From the NCBI GenBank assembly GCA_021296165.1, contig JAGWAW010000055.1:1-13742 (forward strand): a stretch of 13,742 nt of DNA, written 5' to 3'. A program made the position numbers and the translations under genes. A model generated the notes under the pieces. The model saw nothing but the letters and a program-made list of their open reading frames with translations. It made no database searches and was not told the origin of the DNA. This document shows positions 7,163 to 12,480 of the stretch, in pieces; position 1 is the first letter of the stretch; every line of letters begins with the position of its first letter. Origin of the DNA: Nitrosopumilaceae archaeon. GTDB lineage: Archaea; Thermoproteota; Nitrososphaeria; Nitrososphaerales; Nitrosopumilaceae.

Positions 7163-7170
7163 TAATTAAA
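7163..7170 (-). promoter_or_regulatory. TATA box of the 70-residue gene
   Basis: Minus strand TTTAATTA, centred about 27 bases before the ATG at 7139. It lies in the 46-base divergent spacer before the HEPN fusion gene. Confidence 0.65.
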
Positions 7171-7185
7171 GGTTCTGCGGATTGT

Positions 7186-8121
7186 ATGGGCAGCGCAACG
7201 CCCGACTTCCGGATCCCCCGGCAGGGCCATATAGGCCGCCCCGCCACACCATACATGCGGCTGGGGGAGATACCCCGGGGGCTGGATGGCGAGATCGCCT
7301 GGTGCACCCGGGACGGCGAGGGCGTGGGCATACTGCAGGCGGGAGGCCGGCCGGACCAGTCCAGTAAGGTATACCAATACATGGAGGGAGAGGGGTTCTA
7401 CATCAGACGGACGGCCATACCCGGCGGCGGGTCCTGGGACGACATATTTGACGACAACGAGATAGACGTCTTGGTGATGGGCAACCATCCCGGCGGGGCG
7501 GAGGCCGGCGCGGGGTTTGCCCGGCGCGTCATACGCCGCAACCCGCTGATCGACGTGCTGCTGTACGGCACCGGAGAGATAGAGCCCCGCACCGTCCACG
7601 ACCGTTCCCTGTACACGGCGATATGGACGCAGCCGGGGACCGACTACACGGAGCGGGCAGTCTCGCTCATACGCATGCACAGGCAGAAGTGGAACGACGT
7701 GATATTCCTGCGGGGGATGGTCATATCCCAGATAGTGGATATCGAGGGGCGCATCAACGACGCCCTGGCCGCCCACTTTCGTCTGGAGCCATCCACGCCC
7801 CGGGGCCGCCGGTTCGAGGAGTATGTGCTGGAGAACCCGATGTACATGCTGGAGGGCAAGAAGCGGGCCTTGGGGAGCATACTGAAGGATGTGGGCCTGG
7901 GAGAGATGTGGGCTGGAATGAATAGCAGGATATCAGATCTGCAGGGCAAGCGCAACAAGCTGGCCCACTGCGAGGTGGATCCCGACGACACCAACACCTT
8001 CACGTCCATGGGCAAGGCGTACACGTACGACCGGAACGGCATGAGGGGCATACTGAGGGATGCCCGACTGGCGCGGCAGAGGCTGCTGGAGATAGCCGAT
8101 GCCCTGCGGGAGAGGGCCTGA
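7186..8121 (+). CDS. Pseudo-receiver-like domain fused to a HEPN domain
   Basis: The 311-residue protein has two parts. Residues about 45-170 follow the alternating pattern of a response-regulator receiver: GVGIL strand, IDVLVMGNHPGG (93-104) like strand 3 and its loop, FARRVIRRNP helix, IDVLLYGTGE (122-131) like strand 4, and WTQP (147-150) where a Lys-Pro usually sits. The phospho-accepting Asp and the acidic pair appear to be missing, so it would be a pseudo-receiver. Residues about 178-305 are helical and contain R256-N-K-L-A-H261, the R-x4-H type motif of HEPN domains, many of which are RNases or toxin/defence effectors. The best start is uncertain: ATG 7186 gives the longest product, while ATG 7255 (residue 24) has a CATATAG box about 24 bases upstream and drops a low-complexity leader. 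The function is inferred, not shown. Confidence 0.7.
   Translation: MGSATPDFRIPRQGHIGRPATPYMRLGEIPRGLDGEIAWCTRDGEGVGILQAGGRPDQSSKVYQYMEGEGFYIRRTAIPGGGSWDDIFDDNEIDVLVMGNHPGGAEAGAGFARRVIRRNPLIDVLLYGTGEIEPRTVHDRSLYTAIWTQPGTDYTERAVSLIRMHRQKWNDVIFLRGMVISQIVDIEGRINDALAAHFRLEPSTPRGRRFEEYVLENPMYMLEGKKRALGSILKDVGLGEMWAGMNSRISDLQGKRNKLAHCEVDPDDTNTFTSMGKAYTYDRNGMRGILRDARLARQRLLEIADALRERA
7228..7235 (+). promoter_or_regulatory. Possible TATA-like box inside the 5' part of the HEPN gene
   Basis: CATATAGG is centred about 24 bases before the in-frame ATG at 7255. If used, the protein would begin MRLGEIPRG and lose 23 residues. The motif is weak in this GC-rich sequence. Confidence 0.3.
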
Positions 8122-8693
8122 AGCCGCCGCAGGCGCGGTCGATCACCGACGTCGGAGTCCCGCGCGGCGATCTGACCGGCAAAGTGCGGGATCTGGCGTA
8201 ATGGTATAGTCGAGGCCATTTGTCTGCGCGATATAATTCGTCATATGGAGAGATGCCGGTTTTCCGCTGAATTGAAAGATTCAGATCCCAAAACATCCTA
8301 CAATATCCCCGATGGATGCCAGAGGCCCGGGGCGGCAAGCCGTATCGTACGTGCCGTGTCGCAGGCGAGCAGCTGTCGGAGACGGATGATGTCAGGCCGA
8401 GGCTGCTTAGGACTGTTCAGGCAGGGACACTGCCAAGCGGGCTCACATGGCAAGGGGCCATTAAGAGACGGTATGGAAAGAACGGCCACAGAACCGCCAG
8501 AGATGGGTTCACCCACCATACCCTTCGCGACTGACCGGTCCGGATGGCCGAACGTGGGCTGGGCGGCATGCACGACAGGTATGCCCCAAACACAAATCCA
8601 AGAAGGTGAACTGGTGCCTAGAATCATCCATTGGGATATCCAGCTACTGTTACATGCGCTTCGGGTTCGGCGACACACAATTATGCTACTGTA
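8122..8693 (+). other. Long spacer without a convincing gene, possible coding debris
   Basis: About 570 bases without a gene I can support. It starts with GC-rich inverted repeats, including the perfect palindrome CCGACGTCGG at 8146-8155, just after the HEPN gene stop. An AT-rich box GATATAATTC at 8230-8239 resembles a promoter, but no good frame begins about 27 bases after it. From 8271 to 8534 one plus frame reads a basic segment containing KPYRTCRVAGEQL and FTHHTLRD; another frame, about 8465-8732, reads CPKHKSKKVNWCLESS. Both are short, have mixed wobble bases and look like pieces of frameshifted genes at best. The region is less GC-rich than the flanking operons. Confidence 0.4.
8679..8684 (+). 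promoter_or_regulatory. Possible TATA-like box before the winged-helix gene
   Basis: AATTAT is centred about 27 bases before an in-frame TTG at 8709. The nearby ATG at 8694 is only about 13 bases away. If the leaderless rule seen elsewhere holds, translation would start at the TTG. Confidence 0.3.
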
Positions 8694-9779
8694 ATGCTGC
8701 TGGTACAATTGAGGTTTGGATTCGGCCGGCTTAACGAGGATAATTTTCTGCAAGTTTTGGTCGACTGGGCGCAGTCCACCTACGGAGACGAACTGGATCT
8801 GCACGGCGGCGAGTACCCCCATATGGCCACTTTTGAAACGGAGGAGAAGCTGGTAAAGCAGGTCCTGACATGGTTCATCTTGGAGTGGACAAATCCGCGC
8901 ACCAACACCACCCTGCTGGAGGAGTTCGTTGACAAGTTCGTTAAGGATACTGCCTTGGCCGCCAAGGTCAGCCAGTTTGGCCGCGCATTCTACAGTACCT
9001 TTCGGATCACCCGGCGCGTCTCGGACTGCACGTACGTCGTTGTCGATCAAATCACTAAAAAGAGGTATCGGGTCAAATTCCGCAACACCATACCGCCTTC
9101 CCACGCTAGGCTCACCTTCAACGGGTACATACACCCGTGGGAACCGGACGGCACCCATCGAGCGACGGGCATACTTACGTTTAGGGAGGCCCCGTCCATA
9201 CCCTTCATCACCCCCAATATGCAGGAGGACCTGTTCCGCATGATGATGAAAGAGAAGCAGGATAAATGCGAGTCGGTCCCGGTTTCGGCCACCACCAAGC
9301 TGTCCACGTATCTGAAGAACCAGCCGATCGAGACGGTAAATGCGGTGTCAGGATTCCTGAACGTTCCCGAAGGCCGGAAGAGGGAAAAGATCTCAGGGAT
9401 AAGGGCTGCCCTGTCAGGAGATGGCGCCGCCCATGTCCTAGAGTCGCTACCCAAAAAAGAACTGGCATGCCTGCTGCATGTGCGCCAGTCTCCCCAGAAG
9501 GCATCCAAGTATGGAGGGCTGGAGCGCAAGTTCGGAGACGACGACTTTGATCCGTACGGATCCGGGCGGGCACGATCGGTGATCGGACGGCTCAGAGAGA
9601 AGGGCCTACTGATAGTGGGCAAGAAGACGATGGGCGACAAACGATACAAGGTCGCGGTGGCGCCCGCAGAACTTGGCGCGGCGCTGGACAAGCTGGACCC
9701 ACCCTCCGAGCCGGCGTCAGACAAATCCAAGTCTGCCGCAAAACGTCCGCGGAGATGGATGGCGCGGTCCTGGTTCTAG
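8694..9779 (+). CDS. Unrecognised protein with a C-terminal winged-helix-like segment
   Basis: From the ATG at 8694 this is 361 residues; I do not recognise the family. The N-terminal third is mostly helical (RLNEDNFLQVLVDWAQ, EKLVKQVLTWFILEW). A beta-rich middle follows (YVVVDQITKKRYRVKF, then GYIHPW and GILTFREAP). A third helical part follows, and a segment near the C-terminus, SGRARSVIGRLREKGLLIVG, then KRYKVAVAP, has the recognition-helix-then-wing pattern of winged-helix DNA-binding domains. The last 25 residues are Lys/Pro/Ser-rich. The start is uncertain: an ATG at 8631 is in frame, but the codons 8631-8693 have AT-rich wobble bases; the TTG at 8709 fits a leaderless promoter. It stands alone between two spacers and carries a less GC3-biased codon set than the nuclease gene next door. 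A regulator or accessory-element protein is possible. Confidence 0.65.
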   Translation: MLLVQLRFGFGRLNEDNFLQVLVDWAQSTYGDELDLHGGEYPHMATFETEEKLVKQVLTWFILEWTNPRTNTTLLEEFVDKFVKDTALAAKVSQFGRAFYSTFRITRRVSDCTYVVVDQITKKRYRVKFRNTIPPSHARLTFNGYIHPWEPDGTHRATGILTFREAPSIPFITPNMQEDLFRMMMKEKQDKCESVPVSATTKLSTYLKNQPIETVNAVSGFLNVPEGRKREKISGIRAALSGDGAAHVLESLPKKELACLLHVRQSPQKASKYGGLERKFGDDDFDPYGSGRARSVIGRLREKGLLIVGKKTMGDKRYKVAVAPAELGAALDKLDPPSEPASDKSKSAAKRPRRWMARSWF

Positions 9780-9924
9780 GCGATCGGCTGCCCAGCCCCG
9801 CCTCTGCGCCTGTCCTACGGCAGCCATTGCAGGAGCGCCATAGCACGATAAATTCCGCCCAGAATGTCGTGCTGGGTGAAAAAGTGGTGTATCCAAGTGG
9901 CTTCTACGCGTTATGGCGTGCGGT

Positions 9925-9936
9925 GCAGGCGCCTGC
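9925..9936. repeat. 12-bp perfect palindrome
   Basis: GCAGGCGCCTGC is self-complementary and lies in the 254-base spacer between the winged-helix gene and the nuclease gene, about 70 bases before the latter's TATA box. The same spacer has a 7-bp inverted repeat AGCACGA/TCGTGCT (9842-9848, 9867-9873). Either could be a regulator site or a terminator for the upstream gene; nothing else was found in this spacer. Confidence 0.35.
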
Positions 9937-10003
9937 CTAGCCACGGCAATGCGCCCGCAGGGGAACCGCCAAACCACGACACCGGCTGCCCGCATCGGTA
10001 GGG

Positions 10004-10009
10004 TTTTAA
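10004..10009 (+). promoter_or_regulatory. TATA box of the aCPSF2-like gene
   Basis: TTTTAA within GGGTTTTAACACG is centred about 27 bases before the TTG at 10034. It supports the TTG as a leaderless start codon. Confidence 0.65.
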
Positions 10010-10033
10010 CACGTCCCGGAGCGACCCCATCCC

Positions 10034-11302
10034 TTGAAGGTCACAGTACTGGGGGCCGCCGGCGAGGTGGGCCGCTCCGGATTCTTGGTGGAACACAACG
10101 GCACCAGGATACTCATGGACTACGGGGTCATGTTCGAGAGGAGGAGAGAGCCCCCCAAGTTCCCCCTGCCGGTGCAATCGCGGGGACTGGCCGGCGTAAT
10201 CATAACGCACGCCCACCTGGACCACTCCGGCAACGTCCCCTCGCTGTACCAGACCGGCGACGTGGACGCGTACGCCACCGATCCCACCTTCGACCTCAGC
10301 GAGCTGCTCATAAAAGACATGCTGAAGCTGCAAAAGTCCAGACAGTACCCCTTCGGGCAGCCTGAGCTATACAACATGATTAGGAACGCCATCCCCCTGG
10401 AGTACGGCCAGAGCGTCAGGAAGGGCGACATATCCTTTGAGCTTCGCCGGTCCGGCCACGTGGTGGGCGGAGCCACCGTGCTGGCCGAGGGCGGCGGAAA
10501 GCGGGTATTCTACACCGGCGACGTCAAGATCCCCGGATCCCGGCTCCTCCAGGAGGCCGACATGGACATAGGCGAGATAGACCTGCTCATAACGGAGAGC
10601 ACCTACTCGCAGACCGAGCAGGTTCCCCGGGAGGAGTCCGAACGGGGCCTTGTGGAGTTTGCCAACGAGATAATGGACAACAAGGGGGTGCTCTTCATAC
10701 CCTCGTTCTCTGTGGAGCGGGCTCAGGAGATGCTCTGCATACTCAAGGCCGCCGGGTTCAAGCACCGCATCATAATGGACGGCATGGCCCTGAAGGTCAA
10801 CGAGATACTGCTGAGGCACCCCCGGTTCCACCGGGACCCGGACACCTTCCGGGACGCCGTCGAGTCGGCCGTCTCGGTGCGGCACCACGAGGACCGCAAG
10901 AGGCTGATAAAGGAGCCCTGCGTGGTGATATCGCCGGCAGGGATGCTGGTGGGGGGCAACGCCGTCTTCTACCTGCAGGAGCTGGCCACCGACAAAAGAA
11001 ACGGCATAGCCATGGTCTCGTACCAGGGCGAGGACACCCCCGGCCGCCGGCTGCTCGACGAGGGAAAGGTCTCTTACCGGGGAAACGACCACACCGTCAC
11101 CGCCGAGGTACGGCAGTTCCAGTTCTCGGGGCACTCGGACAGGCGCGACCTGTTTGACATGGTCCGGAGGATACGGGGCAACCCCAAGGTTCTCACGGTC
11201 CACGGGGACCAGGACTCCTGCACCATGTTCGCCGAGCAGATACGGCAGGAGTTCGGGCTGGAGGCGGAGGCCGCCCAGGCGGGCCAGACAGTGCAGGCGT
11301 GA
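10034..11302 (+). CDS. Beta-CASP metallo-beta-lactamase ribonuclease, aCPSF2-like
   Basis: This 422-residue protein is an RNA-cleaving enzyme of the CPSF73/RNase J superfamily. The zinc-binding signature THAHLDH gives H59, H61, D63 and H64; H142 in RSGHVVGG and D163 in YTGDVK complete the metallo-beta-lactamase ligands. The beta-CASP motifs follow: motif A with E188 in ITEST, motif B with H367 in SGHSD, and motif C with H390 in VHGDQD. FIPSFSVERAQEML (221-234) and SPAGMLVGG (300-308) are typical CPSF-like blocks. There is no N-terminal KH region, so it matches the shorter aCPSF2 class rather than the termination factor aCPSF1 of about 640 residues; RNase J is the other alternative. The TTG start is supported by KVTVLGAAGEVG, the expected first strand, and by the TATA box. 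Its stop overlaps the next gene by 4 bases. Confidence 0.9.
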   Translation: MKVTVLGAAGEVGRSGFLVEHNGTRILMDYGVMFERRREPPKFPLPVQSRGLAGVIITHAHLDHSGNVPSLYQTGDVDAYATDPTFDLSELLIKDMLKLQKSRQYPFGQPELYNMIRNAIPLEYGQSVRKGDISFELRRSGHVVGGATVLAEGGGKRVFYTGDVKIPGSRLLQEADMDIGEIDLLITESTYSQTEQVPREESERGLVEFANEIMDNKGVLFIPSFSVERAQEMLCILKAAGFKHRIIMDGMALKVNEILLRHPRFHRDPDTFRDAVESAVSVRHHEDRKRLIKEPCVVISPAGMLVGGNAVFYLQELATDKRNGIAMVSYQGEDTPGRRLLDEGKVSYRGNDHTVTAEVRQFQFSGHSDRRDLFDMVRRIRGNPKVLTVHGDQDSCTMFAEQIRQEFGLEAEAAQAGQTVQA

Positions 11303-12105
11303 ACGCCAAGCAGACCATACTCAGCGGGCAGGTCTTCCTGTGGGAGTATGCCGGCGGGTTTTGGTACGGCATAGACGGCGACAACGTACTCAAGGTGGGC
11401 GACACCGGCGTGGTGGACGCCAGCGGCGAGGTGCCCGACTTCTTCCGCGACTCCGATGATATGGACGCGATACACGCCTCGCTGTCGGCGGATCCGCTCC
11501 TGAGGCAGACCATGGCACAGTACCCGGGGTTGCGCATAACCCGTCAGGACTTTGCCCAGTGCGCCATATCGTTTGTGGTCTCGGCCAACTCCAACATCCC
11601 CCGGATACGGAGGAGCCTCCGGGAGATCTGCCGGCGGTTCGGCAGTGTGGTGCGGTTCGACGGGATGGAGTTCAGGACATTCCCCCCGCCGGAGAGGATC
11701 GCCGGACTGGACATACCCGAGATACGGGCGTGCGGGACCGGGTACCGCGCCGGATACGTGCGGGACGCGGCCCGGGCCATACTGGAGGGGGCAGGGCCGG
11801 ACGACCTGCCCTACCCGGAGGCGCGGCGGCGTCTCTGCGAGATGCCGGGGGTGGGCAGCAAGGTGGCCGACTGCATACTGCTCTTCTCGTGCGGGTATCT
11901 GGAGGCGTTCCCGCTGGACCGGTGGCTGGTCCGCACCATGCACAACATGTACGGGATAGGCTCCGGCAAGGCGCCCCACTCGCACGCCGCCTACGACGCC
12001 ATACACGACATGGTGGTGGAGAGGCTGGGCCCGTACGCCGGATACGCCCAGCAGTATCTCTTCAAGATGGCCCGGGATGCCGCCGATAAACCCTTAAGAT
12101 GGTAG
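11299..12105 (+). CDS. ogg: OGG1-like 8-oxoguanine DNA glycosylase/AP lyase
   Basis: The 268-residue protein removes oxidised guanine from DNA and nicks the strand by beta-elimination. The N-terminal part has the OGG1-type opening LSGQVFLWE, comparable with the GQ-F-W block of OGG1. The helix-hairpin-helix is LCEMPGVGSKVADCI (179-193) and carries the Schiff-base lysine K188. The catalytic aspartate is D207 in FPLDRW. FVVSANSNIPRI (92-103) is another OGG/AlkA-family block. A lysine in the hairpin marks a bifunctional enzyme, as opposed to AlkA. The GTG start at 11299 overlaps the nuclease stop as GTGA, so the two genes are probably translated from one mRNA. The final codons contain the TATA-like box of the tRNA gene. 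Confidence 0.9.
   Translation: MNAKQTILSGQVFLWEYAGGFWYGIDGDNVLKVGDTGVVDASGEVPDFFRDSDDMDAIHASLSADPLLRQTMAQYPGLRITRQDFAQCAISFVVSANSNIPRIRRSLREICRRFGSVVRFDGMEFRTFPPPERIAGLDIPEIRACGTGYRAGYVRDAARAILEGAGPDDLPYPEARRRLCEMPGVGSKVADCILLFSCGYLEAFPLDRWLVRTMHNMYGIGSGKAPHSHAAYDAIHDMVVERLGPYAGYAQQYLFKMARDAADKPLRW
12094..12100 (+). promoter_or_regulatory. TATA-like box of tRNA-Arg, inside the glycosylase 3' end
   Basis: TTAAGAT is centred 24 bases before the first base of the mature tRNA. It overlaps the last codons of the glycosylase gene. Confidence 0.5.
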
Positions 12106-12120
12106 AGTGCGACGGCGGTC

Positions 12121-12195
12121 GGGCCCGTAGCTCAGCATGGACAGAGTGTTGGACTTCTAATCCAGTGGTCAAGGGATCGAAGCCCTTCGGGCCCG
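12121..12195 (+). tRNA. tRNA-Arg, anticodon TCT
   Basis: All four arms fold. The acceptor GGGCCCG (12121-12127) pairs with CGGGCCC (12188-12194), with discriminator G12195. The D stem is GCTC/GAGT with loop AGCATGGACA containing the conserved GG. The anticodon stem TTGGA/TCCAG holds loop CTTCTAA, giving anticodon TCT at 12156-12158, which reads AGA and AGG. The variable loop is 5 bases. The T stem AAGGG/CCCTT has loop ATCGAAG, where the first base (position 54) is A instead of the usual T. The G15-C48 Levitt pair is present, which fits a substrate for TgtA at position 15. CCA is not encoded and no intron is seen. Confidence 0.95.
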
Positions 12196-12215
12196 CTCCA
12201 GTGGGGTGTGTCCAA

Positions 12216-12480
12216 CTAGCATAAAGCCTCCGGAGTCTCCCCCGGCGGCCCTACGCCCGTAGTACAATTGGATGCATCTGGGGCGTCCGCCATCACATGT
12301 GATGGGTTTTTCGCGCTCCCTTTTTGGCCGCCGCCCTTCTCGCCGGTGTACGGGAATGATACCACGGCAGCGCCCAGCAGCGTTTGGACGAGCTGCGCGG
12401 GCGCATACTGCTCCCAATCCCCGGCCACCCGCCGGCCGGCACCATCATTGCATGGCGCCGGAACAGCCGCCGGTTCATAT
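12216..12480 (-). mobile_element. Possible right end of the IS element with guide-RNA region
   Basis: In IS200/IS605 elements the guide RNA overlaps the end of tnpB and the hairpin-bearing right end. Here the stretch after the RuvC-III-like motif contains the 16-bp palindrome at 12290-12305, the short hairpin CTAC-GCCC-GTAG at 12251-12262, and the palindrome CTCCGGAG at 12229-12236. The exact end, cleavage site and any guide cannot be fixed from one copy. The tRNA ends 20 bases before the stop of the tail frame. Confidence 0.35.
12290..12311 (+). terminator. 16-bp perfect palindrome followed by T5
   Basis: CCATCACATGTGATGG (12290-12305) is fully self-complementary, and GTTTTTC follows on the plus strand; a second T5 lies at 12321-12325. 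It may end transcripts coming from the tRNA. It is also inside the probable TnpB tail on the other strand, so it may instead be part of the right end of the IS element or of its guide RNA. Confidence 0.4.

Noticed and set aside
7186..7560. Active two-component response regulator
   Set aside because: The receiver-like part has Met/Gly where the phospho-accepting Asp should be, lacks the acidic pair and has Gln-Pro for Lys-Pro, and no histidine kinase is nearby.
8298..9158. Long minus-strand frame opposite the winged-helix gene
   Set aside because: Its translation has no domain-like pattern and many Ser/Cys/Pro runs, and the plus frame shows coherent helices and strands.
11074..12006. Minus-strand frame opposite the glycosylase
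   Set aside because: It reads VVHGADQPP-like shadow sequence, whereas the plus strand has the intact helix-hairpin-helix and catalytic residues.
12251..12300. tRNA-like stretch GCCCGTAGTACAATTGGAT
   Set aside because: It resembles a tRNA D-arm, but the D stem does not pair, no anticodon or T arm follows, and it lies in the TnpB tail.
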